Source: Psychroflexus gondwanensis ACAM 44
GTDB lineage: Bacteria; Bacteroidota; Bacteroidia; Flavobacteriales; Flavobacteriaceae
NCBI RefSeq assembly: GCF_000355905.1
Contig: NZ_APLF01000013.1
Location: forward strand, 119-57,222
Length of the DNA: 57,104 bases
Reading direction: 5' to 3'
Position numbers and translations under genes: made by a program. A model generated the notes under the pieces. It was not told the origin of the DNA, made no database searches, and saw only the letters and a program-made list of their open reading frames with translations. This document shows, in pieces, positions 36,834-45,462 of this stretch; the first letter of the stretch is position 1; each line of letters opens with the position of its first letter.

Positions 36834-36905
36834 GCAAGACTAATATAATAATTGGTCCTAAAACTCTTGGGGCTAGCCCCAAGAGTTTTAAATATTAGTT
36901 TTGCA
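36833..36905. repeat. Perfect 32-base palindrome inside a longer inverted repeat
   Basis: Bases 36859-36890 read the same on both strands (centre GGGGCTAGCCCC, arms ending TAAAACTCTT). Outside it, TGCAAGACTAATAT (36833-36846) and ATATTAGTTTTGCA (36892-36905) are inverted copies with one mismatch; the left arm has 12 extra bases between the two parts, the right arm one. It lies directly upstream of the truncated transposase and may be an IS end, a target palindrome or a terminator. Confidence 0.8.
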
Positions 36906-36938
36906 CTTATTACTTGAACTTTCAATTAAATAATATCA

Positions 36939-37774
36939 ATGAATTTCAATAAATATCTTTCACTTTTAACTGCATTCTTTCTTTTATCATCCTGTGCTTA
37001 TATAAAGAATCTCCCAGATGAACAATTTTATGAGTTCATGAATGAACATAAAGTCACCTATGTAAATGACTCCTTAAAATTTCATATGATAAACCCTCTC
37101 AGATGCCCTTTGAGAGTGAAGATCAAATCTAATCCTTGTGATAAGGAATTGGAGGAGAAAATAGGAGTAATTACACTAAGTGAATTAAATGATACAATCA
37201 TTAGTATTCATTATCCTGACTTACTAAAATCTCAAACCATAAGATTTATTTCAAATCGCGGTGATATAAATAAGGAAATACGGAAAAATAATGTTGCTTA
37301 TCCTTTCGTTAATGGAAAAGAGTACACAATTATTCAAGGGTATAACGGAAAGTTTACCCACAACAGTATTAAAAGCAAGTACGCTATCGATTTTGATTTA
37401 AAGATTGGTGACACTATCACTAGTGTTGACGGGGGTATGTTGTTGGAGTGATTGAAGATTACATAGATTATGGTTTAAGTAAAAAATGGAGAGAAAATGA
37501 TAAAAGTAACTATATAACCTTATATCATCCTCACAGCGGTTTGTTTACGCAATATGTTCATTTAGATCATAAGGGATCGTTAGTTAACTTGGGAGATCAT
37601 ATAAAGAAAAATCAACCGATAGGTCTTAGCGGAATGACGGGATTCACGACAACTCCACATTTACATTTCAATGTGAAAATACCTGATAAGGAAAATGGTT
37701 TTAAATCCACTGAAATCGAATTTGAAAACGGCATTAAGGGAAAAGATCTAAAAAGAAACGATGTAGTCAATTAA
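36939..37774 (+). pseudogene. M23 peptidase-like lipoprotein gene, frameshifted
   Basis: The first frame (36939-37451, 170 residues) has a lipoprotein signal with FLLSSC and the start of an LytM/M23 domain: GYNGKFTHNSIKSKYAIDFDLKIGD, holding the first His and Asp ligands. The second frame (GTG 37448-37774, 108 residues) continues with GVIEDYIDYG and the HxH motif PHLHF. The break is in a run of five G at 37431-37435; six G would join the frames as DGGYVVGVIEDY. The intact protein would be about 277 residues. It may be a true pseudogene, a phase-variable tract or a sequencing error. Confidence 0.8.
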
Positions 37775-38096
37775 AACTTAAAGTTTTTTAAGCCCAGTTC
37801 CAGTGAATTCGCAAAATAATTTTTCTTTTTAAATACCTTAACCGAGTTTAAAGCTAAAGCTTCAATAGATTTATTTATAAGCAGAGAAAATAAAGCTTCT
37901 TTTGCTAATAGAAAACTATTTCACTCTTATAGAATGTATTTTCATTTAAAGTAGCCGTATTAGTATTCTCTTTGCATATACCTAAACGTTCCGCTTTGCA
38001 ATTGGTCTAAATTAAAAAGAGCGAGCCTCAAAAAGAGGCCCGCTTTAAATTTTACTGTATACTCAACACTAAATATATTGAGCTTATAAAAAACTA
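37775..38096. other. Intergenic stretch with a dispersed 12-mer and a terminator
   Basis: Apart from the minus-strand terminator listed below and a copy of the CGTTCCGCTTTG element at 37987-37998, which recurs at 40820-40831, nothing stands out. Confidence 0.5.
38013..38046 (-). terminator. Rho-independent terminator of the S9 peptidase gene
   Basis: On the minus strand, AGCGGGCCTC (38044-38035) and GAGGCTCGCT (38029-38020) pair around a T5 loop with one mismatch, followed by CTTTTT. It lies about 50 bases past the S9 peptidase stop codon. Confidence 0.75.
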
Positions 38097-40367
38097 TTAT
38101 TTCAATTGTTCAGCAAAAAAGCCCATCATAGTCGTATACAAAACCATGCGATTTTCCTCTTTTGCAAAACCGTGGCCTTCATCATATTTCACCATATAAG
38201 GCACATCGAAACCTTTATCCCGTAGGCTTATTACAATCTGGTCACTTTCATTGATGTTCACACGAGGATCGTTGGCTCCTTGTACTACAAATAATGGTTT
38301 TTTTATTTTATCTATATGAAAAGCTGGTGAGACTTCTTCCATGATTTTCTTTTCCTCAGGAACTTCTGCATCATACCATACTGCTTTTAAAATAGGCAAA
38401 TAAGGAGCCCAATAAGCAGGTATGGTTTCCATAAATGTAAACAGATTAGAAACCCCCACATAATCTACACCACAAGCATATAAGTCTGGTGTTTTGGTAA
38501 GTCCGCGTAACACAGCATATCCACCATGACTGCCTCCGTAGATTGCAGCTTTATCTTTGTCCACCCAGCCTTTGTCTATAACGTATTGTAATCCGTCTTC
38601 AACATCATCCATAGCTTTACGGCCAATTTGTTTAAAACCACTGCGTAAAAACTCCTTACCATAGCCTCCGCTTATCCTAAAATTAACGTGCAATGTGGCA
38701 TAACCACGACTGGCAAATAATTGCGCCTCTGGGTTAAAGCCCCATGAATCTCTAATACCCTGTGGGCCACCATGTGGATTGACGATAACTGGCACTTTCT
38801 GTCCTTTAACAGCTTCTTTGGGTAGAGTTATATAACCATGAAGTTGAATTCCATCGCGACTTTTAAAAGAAATAGGACGCATTTCTGACATGTCTTTCTC
38901 TTTCAATTGAGGCATCAAGTCAAATAAAAGTTTTATTTCATCTTTATTTACATCGTAAGAATAATACTTACCATACAACTTATCACTGGTGACATAAATT
39001 AAATAGTGACTTTCGTCATCGGTTCTATCAGATAAGTAAAAATTGTAACCTGGAAATTCCTTTTCTAATTTTTTATGTAGCTTTTTATAATAGTTACTTA
39101 CTGGAATGATTTCGCTTTTTTCACCTTCGTAACTGAAATAATCGAGCTCCCAGTTTCTATTTCTTGATAGAGAAGCACCTGATACATCGTAATTTTCATT
39201 AGAGAACAGTTTTTCAATAACCTCATCTTCCGCTAAATCGTATTTATAAATTTCTGTTTTGTCCGAATTTAAATTAGAGACCATATAAGCGTCATGCTCA
39301 TTTTCTGAAGCATAATCAAAGCTGATGACAGAAAAAGTATCATCCCATTTTGTAGTTTTCATCAATTTGTAATCTCCAGGTTCAACAGCATAATAAAATT
39401 CTGAATTAATGCCATCTTTAAGACGGGCAAAACCACGTAAATTTCCATCTTTATCAAATTCATAACCCATTATAGGATTGGTTATATCTGTATTCTCATA
39501 CAACTGCTCTAATTCGCCGGTAGTAATATTGATCTTATAAGGATCAAAAACTTGAGCATTATTTTTATTCATTGAAATCACCATGTGATTTTTATCCTCT
39601 TTCAATAATGCCAAAATTTCAACTTTTACACCATCATAAGGGGTCAATTCTTTTTGATTATTTCCATCGATATCGACTGCAAATAAATGGTAATCTTCAT
39701 TACCACCTTTATCCATAATGTATATTAAGCGGTTCTCGTTTGCCCAACCATACCCACGTATTAGTTCCTCTGCTTCTGTAATAACACGCTTAACCTGATT
39801 GGTTTTAATGTTTTTGACGTAAACATGGTTTTTAAGATTATCATCTTTCTCACGGTAACTCATATACGTTCCATCTGGTGAAAGTTGAAAATCTGAAGAC
39901 GCTGGTTTAGCAAAATAATCAGCAACAGAATAGTTATAATTTCCTGTTTCATTATTAGCCAGTGCCTTAAGTTCTTTTTCAGAACTTGGCAAAGAAGTAT
40001 CCCCTGGTTTTTCTAATTCACCTTTGGTAAGCGTTAACGGCATATCCATTCCGCCTTGTTTGAAATTCCCTGTCATACTATCTCCGTTTACTTCTGCGGT
40101 GTATTCAATTTGACCGCCCATTAATGAAAGTGAAAGCTGTGTACCTTCAAGACTTACCTTTTCTACAGGTATATCTGAAGCGCCTTGTGATGGACTATCC
40201 ATCGTTGCTGCGAGGTTATCATCATTTCCAGAGAAATGAATAACCAAAGGGATTTCTTGCCCCATGGCGTTGAGCTTACCGCTCCAATCTCCATTTATTG
40301 TTTGTCCATTGACCATTGTTAAAGACAAAAGTAATAGAATAACTAGAGAAATTCTGTTTAAGTACAT
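38097..40367 (-). CDS. S9 family prolyl oligopeptidase-type peptidase
   Basis: A 756-residue exported peptidase. A signal peptide is at about 1-21 (ending VNG). A small beta domain with a TINGDWSGKL...MTGNFKQGG repeat pattern fills the first 115 residues, followed by a seven-blade-like propeller region and an S9 alpha/beta hydrolase domain. The nucleophile is S613 in GGSHGGYAVL, with the acid in GANDPRVN and the base in DEGHGFAKEENR. S9 enzymes act mainly on short peptides, often after proline. The added N-terminal domain is typical of several Bacteroidota members. It is monocistronic. Confidence 0.9.
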   Translation of the reverse strand: MYLNRISLVILLLLSLTMVNGQTINGDWSGKLNAMGQEIPLVIHFSGNDDNLAATMDSPSQGASDIPVEKVSLEGTQLSLSLMGGQIEYTAEVNGDSMTGNFKQGGMDMPLTLTKGELEKPGDTSLPSSEKELKALANNETGNYNYSVADYFAKPASSDFQLSPDGTYMSYREKDDNLKNHVYVKNIKTNQVKRVITEAEELIRGYGWANENRLIYIMDKGGNEDYHLFAVDIDGNNQKELTPYDGVKVEILALLKEDKNHMVISMNKNNAQVFDPYKINITTGELEQLYENTDITNPIMGYEFDKDGNLRGFARLKDGINSEFYYAVEPGDYKLMKTTKWDDTFSVISFDYASENEHDAYMVSNLNSDKTEIYKYDLAEDEVIEKLFSNENYDVSGASLSRNRNWELDYFSYEGEKSEIIPVSNYYKKLHKKLEKEFPGYNFYLSDRTDDESHYLIYVTSDKLYGKYYSYDVNKDEIKLLFDLMPQLKEKDMSEMRPISFKSRDGIQLHGYITLPKEAVKGQKVPVIVNPHGGPQGIRDSWGFNPEAQLFASRGYATLHVNFRISGGYGKEFLRSGFKQIGRKAMDDVEDGLQYVIDKGWVDKDKAAIYGGSHGGYAVLRGLTKTPDLYACGVDYVGVSNLFTFMETIPAYWAPYLPILKAVWYDAEVPEEKKIMEEVSPAFHIDKIKKPLFVVQGANDPRVNINESDQIVISLRDKGFDVPYMVKYDEGHGFAKEENRMVLYTTMMGFFAEQLK

Positions 40368-40851
40368 GATTGCTAGTTTTAAGTTATTCTTAAGCAGACG
40401 TATAAAACTAGACTATGTTACAGAATTTTAATAAATACTTCTAGTCTTATCCTCTTTTTTTGAATTTAATAGTCATTTTAATAAATTAAAGTCAGAATCC
40501 TAGTTAAGAAATTTTTCAAAGAAAATCTCAAATACACGAATTAGTTGATCTTATCAGAACTATCATCAATTAAAATGGAATCTCATTTAAGCAGTAGATT
40601 TCGATAAAATTATCTGAAGCTAAATCACCAGCATTTGCTGTCTAGAGCTGCTTACCAAAATTCCTGAAGCGAAATATTAAAAAATCATTAAAATAATTCT
40701 ATTTATTAAAATTGTGGACAACACTATGGACAACTAAAGGTATTAAAAAAATCCAAACTAGTGTATAACAATGGATTGGAGTTTGTTAACTGAAATAGGA
40801 TTCGCTACGCGCATCCCTAGCGTTCCGCTTTGAAAGTAGTCCAAACAAAAA
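40368..40851. other. Intergenic stretch upstream of the S9 peptidase and tRNA
   Basis: AT-rich DNA with no open frame worth calling. A direct TGGACAAC pair with a 13-base period lies near 40716-40736, and a second copy of the CGTTCCGCTTTG element lies at 40820-40831, just beyond the tRNA terminator. Confidence 0.5.
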
Positions 40852-40880
40852 AACGCTCAAATCAATTTGGCGTTTTTTGC
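40852..40880. terminator. Terminator downstream of tRNA-Arg
   Basis: AACGCTCAAAT and ATTTGGCGTT form an interrupted stem with runs of A before and T after, so it can work in both directions. On the minus strand it ends the tRNA-Arg transcript. Confidence 0.7.
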
Positions 40881-40898
40881 TTTTGAACTACTTATTCG

Positions 40899-40972
40899 TG
40901 ACCGCGGAGGGATTCAAACCCCCAACCCTCAGAGCCGAAATCTGATATTCTATTCAGTTGAACTACGCGGCC
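40899..40972 (-). tRNA. tRNA-Arg (anticodon TCG)
   Basis: Read on the minus strand from 40972, the cloverleaf is complete: acceptor GGCCGCG/CGCGGTC (one G-U), D arm GTTC/GAAT, anticodon arm TCAGA-TTTCGGC-TCTGA with anticodon TCG at loop positions 3-5, T arm GGGGG-TTTGAAT-CCCTC and discriminator A at 40899. The CCA end is not encoded. Confidence 0.93.
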
Positions 40973-41005
40973 GATATTCTTTTGCAACAATACAACTTAT
41001 ATAGG

Positions 41006-41455
41006 TTAAGACAAATTATCTTTTACGATTTTTGAAATGGTTTTTCCATCTGCTTTTCCCGCCAATTTTTGAGAAGCCATTCCCATCACCTTACCCATAT
41101 CTTTCATGGTACTCGCACCGGTATCCTGGATAATGGCCTTTATTTCTTTATCTATTTCTTCTTCACTCAATTGGGCAGGAAGAAATTGCTCTATGACCTC
41201 CACTTCAGCAAGTTCTGCATCGGCTAAGTCTTTTCTGTTTTGTTCTAGATACACCTCGGCGCTATCTTTTCTCTGTTTTACCAACTTTTGAACCAACTTT
41301 AGCTCCTCAGTCTCGTCCATATCTTCCTTATTGGAAGTAGAAGTCTTGACTTTTAGGATTTCACTTTTAATAGACCTTAAAGATGCCAAAGCAACGCTAT
41401 CCTTAGCTTTCATTGCTTCTTTCATTTTTTGCATCACCTCTTGTTCTAGTGCCAT
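41006..41455 (-). CDS. GatB/YqeY domain-containing protein
   Basis: A 149-residue stand-alone YqeY protein, related to the tail domain of the GatB amidotransferase subunit. The helical N-terminal half (KMKEAMKAKDSVALASLRSIKSEIL) and the C-terminal block MKDMGKVMGMASQKLAGKADGKTISKIVK, resembling the tRNA-binding domain, are typical. The function in cells is uncertain. It is divergent from the TauE/SafE gene, with the shared operator in the 133-base gap. Confidence 0.9.
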   Translation of the reverse strand: MALEQEVMQKMKEAMKAKDSVALASLRSIKSEILKVKTSTSNKEDMDETEELKLVQKLVKQRKDSAEVYLEQNRKDLADAELAEVEVIEQFLPAQLSEEEIDKEIKAIIQDTGASTMKDMGKVMGMASQKLAGKADGKTISKIVKDNLS

Positions 41456-41516
41456 TTTGTTTTTTTTGCTAAGGTAAATAATTATTTCGATTAGATTTGG
41501 AATGTAATAGCTTCAA

Positions 41517-41561
41517 TGTAACCAAAGTTACTGCATCCGTTTAACACTATCTTTAACTTTG
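41517..41561 (+). promoter_or_regulatory. Regulon promoter 1: TGTAAC-N4-GTTAC dyad and -7 box, before tauE-like gene
   Basis: Dyad TGTAACCAAAGTTACT (41517-41532), then a perfect -7 element TAACTTTG (41554-41561). The dyad centre is 29.5 bases before the first base of the -7 element, identical to the other three members. A TSS a few bases after the box would put the dyad near -41. Confidence 0.75.
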
Positions 41562-41588
41562 TAGACGTATAGCTTATTTACAAATACT

Positions 41589-42398
41589 ATGGAAATCATT
41601 GAATTATTGGGGTTTTTCGGAGCATTAATTATAGGTGTTGTTCTTGGCCTCATTGGTGGTGGAGGATCAATCCTTACCGTTCCTGTACTGGTGTACTTAT
41701 TGGCGGAAGATCCTGTAACGGCTACTGCATACTCTTTATTTGTGGTGGGTACGGCGAGTCTTGTGGGGGCTGTGCGAAATATGCAAAAAGGATTGGTCGA
41801 TATTAAAACTGCAGTTGTTTTTGCAATCCCTGCCTTTATAACAGTTTACCTTACTCGAATGTATGCTGTTCCTGCAATTCCTGATTCTCTGTTTAGTGTT
41901 GGTGGTTTTGAAGTCACCAAAAACATTGGTATCATGCTCTTTTTTGCATTAATCATGTTACTAGCTTCTTATTCTATGATTAAGGATCAAAAGAAAGAAT
42001 TAAAGGAAGTAGAAGTAGAAGGGAAGGTGAAATTCAATTATCCTTTGATTATAATTGAAGGAGTTGTAGTTGGAGCGCTTACCGGTATCGTTGGTGCTGG
42101 TGGAGGTTTTTTAATTATTCCAGCTTTGGTGTTACTAGCCAAATTGCCTATGAAAAAGGCAGTGGCTACTTCATTGCTTATTATAGCCGTAAAATCCCTC
42201 ATCGGATTTTTAGGCGATGTACAAAACATTGAAATCGATTGGAGCTTCCTAGGATTATTTACAGGCCTTTCTGTGGTAGGTATATTTATAGGGATTTGGC
42301 TAAACAAGTTTATCGATGGAAAAAAACTCAAAAAAGGATTTGGTTGGTTTGTCTTCTTGATGGGCGTTTATATTGTTTATAAAGAATTTACTCATTAA
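41589..42398 (+). CDS. TauE/SafE family sulfite exporter-like permease
   Basis: A 269-residue membrane protein with about eight predicted helices in two repeats, each containing the family motif: GVVLGLIGGGGSILTVPVL near residue 16 and GALTGIVGAGGGFLIIPALVLL near residue 160. TauE/SafE proteins move sulfur-containing anions such as sulfite or sulfoacetate, but substrates vary widely. It is followed by the peroxiredoxin gene, and its promoter shares the dyad found before sqr, which makes a sulfur-related role likely. Confidence 0.88.
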   Translation: MEIIELLGFFGALIIGVVLGLIGGGGSILTVPVLVYLLAEDPVTATAYSLFVVGTASLVGAVRNMQKGLVDIKTAVVFAIPAFITVYLTRMYAVPAIPDSLFSVGGFEVTKNIGIMLFFALIMLLASYSMIKDQKKELKEVEVEGKVKFNYPLIIIEGVVVGALTGIVGAGGGFLIIPALVLLAKLPMKKAVATSLLIIAVKSLIGFLGDVQNIEIDWSFLGLFTGLSVVGIFIGIWLNKFIDGKKLKKGFGWFVFLMGVYIVYKEFTH

Positions 42399-42407
42399 AT
42401 CATAGCC

Positions 42408-42452
42408 TTTAACTATTGTTACTTAAAAAGCTATAGCTTAAACTTATATTTG
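42408..42452 (+). promoter_or_regulatory. Regulon promoter 2: dyad and -7 box, before peroxiredoxin
   Basis: TTTAACTATTGTTACT (42408-42423), with one change from TGTAAC in the left arm, followed by a perfect TATATTTG at 42445-42452. The spacing between dyad centre and -7 box is again 29.5 bases. Confidence 0.65.
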
Positions 42453-42474
42453 TACCACAATTAAAAAGAAAACT

Positions 42475-43146
42475 ATGGAAGATTTAAAACAAGAAAGTCA
42501 AACACAAGAAGTAATGAGCATGCCTAGAATTGGAGATCAAGCTCCAGATTTTGAAGCTGTAACAACTACAGGAAACATGAAAATGTCTGAGTTTGCCCCA
42601 GAAAAGTGGATTGTTATGTTCTCTCACCCGGCTGATTTTACTCCAGTATGTACTACAGAAATGAGTGGATTTGCTGAACGTAAGTCAGAATTTGAAGCCC
42701 TTAATACAGAATTATTAGGCTTGAGTATTGATTCCATCCATTCTCACATTGGTTGGGTAGATAGCGTAAAGCAAAATACTGGAGTCTATATGGATTTTCC
42801 AATTATTGCAGATATCGATATGAAAGTCTCCAAACTTTACGGGATGCTGCAGCCAAATGAAAGTGAAACAGCAGCCGTAAGAGCAGTGTTCTTTATCGAT
42901 CCTAGCAAAAAAATAAGATTAATCATGTATTACCCATTGAATGTTGGTAGAAATATGGATGAAATTTTAAGATGTCTAGAGGCTTTACAATTTTCTGATG
43001 AAAATGGAGCAGCATGCCCATTGGACTGGAAAAAAGGAGATAAAGGTATAGTATCATCTCCAAAAACATTAAAGGATTACGAAGCTAGATTGAAAGATGA
43101 TTCTGTTGAAAAGACAACTTGGTATTTGGCTAAGAAACAATTTTAG
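42475..43146 (+). CDS. 1-Cys peroxiredoxin (Prx6 family)
   Basis: A 223-residue thiol peroxidase that reduces peroxides. The active-site block HPADFTPVCTTEM places the peroxidatic cysteine at C59, with the conserved Arg in AVRAVFFIDPSKKIRLIMYYP. The length and the C-terminal extension (CLEALQ...CPLDWKKGDKGIVSSP) fit the Prx6 group. Its electron donor is unknown. It lies between the permease and the cytochrome genes and has its own promoter of the shared type. Confidence 0.94.
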   Translation: MEDLKQESQTQEVMSMPRIGDQAPDFEAVTTTGNMKMSEFAPEKWIVMFSHPADFTPVCTTEMSGFAERKSEFEALNTELLGLSIDSIHSHIGWVDSVKQNTGVYMDFPIIADIDMKVSKLYGMLQPNESETAAVRAVFFIDPSKKIRLIMYYPLNVGRNMDEILRCLEALQFSDENGAACPLDWKKGDKGIVSSPKTLKDYEARLKDDSVEKTTWYLAKKQF

Positions 43147-43172
43147 ACAGAACTTTAAATTGAGTGGATTAT

Positions 43173-43205
43173 AAAAAGCGGAACTTTGATTCCGCTTTTT
43201 TTTTG
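43173..43205 (+). terminator. Rho-independent terminator after peroxiredoxin
   Basis: AAAAAGCGGAA and TTCCGCTTTTT form a perfect stem with a CTTTGA loop (43184-43189), followed by further T. Confidence 0.9.
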
Positions 43206-43211
43206 GATTCC

Positions 43212-43256
43212 TGTAACTTTAGTTACCATCAAATTGATTTGAGTGGATTACTTTTA
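43212..43256 (+). promoter_or_regulatory. Regulon promoter 3: dyad and -7 box, before di-heme cytochrome
   Basis: TGTAACTTTAGTTACC (43212-43227), then TACTTTTA at 43249-43256, which is TAnnTTTG with the last base changed. Spacing is identical to the others. Confidence 0.7.
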
Positions 43257-43273
43257 ATTAAAATAAAACTATC

Positions 43274-44272
43274 ATGAGGTCTCTATCTTTCCTAATCCTA
43301 TTTGTCTCACTACTTTTGGCTTGCAAGAAAGATCCCAAAGCCAATACAGACGACTATATTCAATTGAAGTCAACGGAAATAAATTCAGAAGAAATTGCTC
43401 CTAAAGGAAAAATACTTATGGAAAATAAGTGTTATCTGTGTCATAGTCCAAGCTCTTCTCAAGGCTCTAGGATTGCTCCGCCAATGGTTGCTATAAAAGC
43501 AAGGTATCTGAAAGATGCTCAATCTAAAGAGGATTTCATTAAGGATTTATGGGCTTTTGTAGAACAACCAAGCCTTGAAAAAGTAAAGCTAAAAGGGGCT
43601 GCAAAACGTTTTGGGCTCATGCCATATCAGCCTTATGCACAAAAAGATATCAAAGCTATTGCTTCCTATATGTTTGACTATAAAATTGAAGAACCCAAGT
43701 GGTTTCAAAATCATTACAAAGATAAACACGGGAGGACGTTTGAGCAAAACGGAAAGTCTGCAGCACAACTTGCTGAGCCAGAACAGAGTTATGCGCAGAT
43801 AGGCATGTCTTATGCCAAGTCTACTAAAGCGACCTTAGGTAAAAATTTGATGGGAGCGATCCAGAAAGAAGGCGTAATGCATGCCTTGTCATTTTGTAAT
43901 GTACAAGCCATGCCGCTTACAGATTCTATGGCCACTAAGCATGATGCAATTATCAAAAGAGTATCGGATAAAAACAGAAACCCCAATAACAAAGCCAACG
44001 CTCAAGAACTGGAATATATTTCGCTTTACAAGCAGATTTTAAAAAATGGCGAAGAGCCAGAACCCATTGTTGTAGAGGGAAATAAAAAAGTGAATTTCTA
44101 TTATCCTATTGTGACCAATGCTATGTGTTTAAAATGTCATGGAACTCCAGGAAAAGAGATCCAAAGAGAAACCTACGATAAAATAAAAGAGTTATATCCT
44201 AATGATAAAGCTATTGGTTACGATGTAAATGAAGTTAGAGGAATGTGGAGTATAAGTTTCGATAAGGATTAA
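43274..44272 (+). CDS. Di-heme cytochrome c lipoprotein with Tll0287-like (DUF3365) domain
   Basis: A 332-residue exported protein. A lipoprotein signal ends at C17 (SLLLAC). A small c-type cytochrome domain carries CYLCH (C53, C56, H57), and a DUF3365/Tll0287-like sensor-type domain carries a second heme motif, CLKCH (C285, C288, H289). The first domain may accept or donate electrons near the membrane; the second belongs to a family often linked to redox or gas sensing. It has its own promoter with the shared dyad. Confidence 0.88.
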   Translation: MRSLSFLILFVSLLLACKKDPKANTDDYIQLKSTEINSEEIAPKGKILMENKCYLCHSPSSSQGSRIAPPMVAIKARYLKDAQSKEDFIKDLWAFVEQPSLEKVKLKGAAKRFGLMPYQPYAQKDIKAIASYMFDYKIEEPKWFQNHYKDKHGRTFEQNGKSAAQLAEPEQSYAQIGMSYAKSTKATLGKNLMGAIQKEGVMHALSFCNVQAMPLTDSMATKHDAIIKRVSDKNRNPNNKANAQELEYISLYKQILKNGEEPEPIVVEGNKKVNFYYPIVTNAMCLKCHGTPGKEIQRETYDKIKELYPNDKAIGYDVNEVRGMWSISFDKD

Positions 44273-44333
44273 TAAAATAAGTTAGAGCTTTTTGAGTTTT
44301 TAAACTCTGATACCAATACACTAAAAAAATATA

Positions 44334-44690
44334 ATGTCAGAAGAAATGAAAGTATGTCCTAATTGCTCATCTGCATACGGATATTCAGTTGGAAGTGAAA
44401 TTTACAATTGTCCTGAATGTAGTTTTGAATGGGATTCTAAAGAAGGCGAAACTAAAGAAAGTGAAGTTGAACTCAATGTAATCATCAAGGATGCTAATGG
44501 AAACCCCCTTGAAGACGGGGATAGCGTCGTTATTGTAAAAGATCTTCCTGTGAAAGGATTTCCGAAAGCCATTAAAGCGGGAACCAAAGTGAAAAATATT
44601 CGGATAACAGATGGTGATCACAATATCGATTGCAAGATTAAAGATTTCGGAGCCATGGCTTTAAAATCTGAGTTTGTCAAAAAAGCATAG
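44334..44690 (+). CDS. PhnA-like zinc ribbon protein (YjdM family)
   Basis: A 118-residue soluble protein. A zinc ribbon with C8, C11, C26 and C29 ([10 protein letters not shown]...[10 protein letters not shown]) is followed by the PhnA domain ([11 protein letters not shown]...[11 protein letters not shown]...[23 protein letters not shown]). The family name refers to alkylphosphonate utilisation, but no phosphonate genes are here and the role is unknown. It lies between the cytochrome and the racemase-family gene, with a small perfect dyad (GAGTTT-TT-AAACTC, 44294-44307) upstream. Confidence 0.9.
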   Translation: MSEEMKVCPNCSSAYGYSVGSEIYNCPECSFEWDSKEGETKESEVELNVIIKDANGNPLEDGDSVVIVKDLPVKGFPKAIKAGTKVKNIRITDGDHNIDCKIKDFGAMALKSEFVKKA

Positions 44691-44722
44691 ATAAAAATTT
44701 AGTGTAACCTAACCTTTTTCTC

Positions 44723-45403
44723 ATGAAACTATTAGGACTTATTGGAGGCACATCCTATCATTCCACCTTAGAATATTATAGGTTAATTAATGAAAAAGTG
44801 TCGCTCTATATGGGCAAATCACAAAACCCAGACCTTTTACTCTACAGTATCAATATAGATGTGATGAGAAGGCAGAATATAAACGAAATCAATCAAACTT
44901 ACCTTAAAGTTTCCAAAGCCTTACAAGAAGCAGGAGCAAAAGCGATTATGATTTGTGCCAACACACCTCATATGGCAGTAGAGTTTGTACAGCCTAAAAT
45001 TGATATCCCCTTTTTACATATTGGAGACTCTGTAGGGGAAGAAGCTAAAAAGCAGACATTTAAGAAGTTGCTTTTATTGGGCAATAAACCAACGATGACA
45101 AAGGATTTTTTAAAAAAATATCTCAAAGATAATTATGAATTAGACGTACGGATTCCTTCTGAATCCAATATTGAAAAATCACATTTTTTTGTGTCTAAAG
45201 AACTAACCCAAGGTGTTTTTAGCGATGAGGCCAAGTCTTTTTATAAGGAGTTGATCATTGAATATGAGGAATCTATAGATGCCGTTATTTTGGGCTGCAC
45301 AGAACTTCCTATTTTACTAAGAGATGAGCAAGCTCAAACACCTTTTTTGTCAACTACAGACTTACACATACAGACGGCGGTTAATTTTATTACTGATAAA
45401 TAA
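44723..45403 (+). CDS. Aspartate/glutamate racemase family protein
   Basis: A 226-residue Asp/Glu racemase-like protein. The two catalytic cysteines of the family are present: C78 in ICANTPHM and C192 in LGCTELP. The N-terminal LLGLIGGTSYHSTLEYYRLIN is typical of the RacX/YgeA/aspartate racemase group. Whether it acts on aspartate, glutamate or another amino acid is open. It follows the PhnA-like gene after 32 bases. Confidence 0.9.
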   Translation: MKLLGLIGGTSYHSTLEYYRLINEKVSLYMGKSQNPDLLLYSINIDVMRRQNINEINQTYLKVSKALQEAGAKAIMICANTPHMAVEFVQPKIDIPFLHIGDSVGEEAKKQTFKKLLLLGNKPTMTKDFLKKYLKDNYELDVRIPSESNIEKSHFFVSKELTQGVFSDEAKSFYKELIIEYEESIDAVILGCTELPILLRDEQAQTPFLSTTDLHIQTAVNFITDK

Positions 45404-45462
45404 ATTGATTTAGCCAAGAATTTTTCTTAAATTTTAAAGTATTTCATGTTTAATGAGTTTTT

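Noticed and set aside
37448..37774. Second half of the M23 gene as a separate gene
   Set aside because: It starts within a domain, and its frame joins the upstream part by one base in a G run, so it is the 3' part of one broken gene.
40711..40740. TTGTCCACA-like DnaA boxes (minus strand)
   Set aside because: One mismatch from the consensus and no further boxes nearby; too weak to call.
44294..44307. Perfect dyad GAGTTT-TT-AAACTC upstream of the PhnA-like gene
   Set aside because: Different sequence and spacing from the shared operator and no -7 element at the matching distance; not counted as a regulon member.
44702..44707. TGTAAC half-site before the racemase-family gene
   Set aside because: No second arm and only 16 bases before the start codon, so it does not fit the regulon arrangement.
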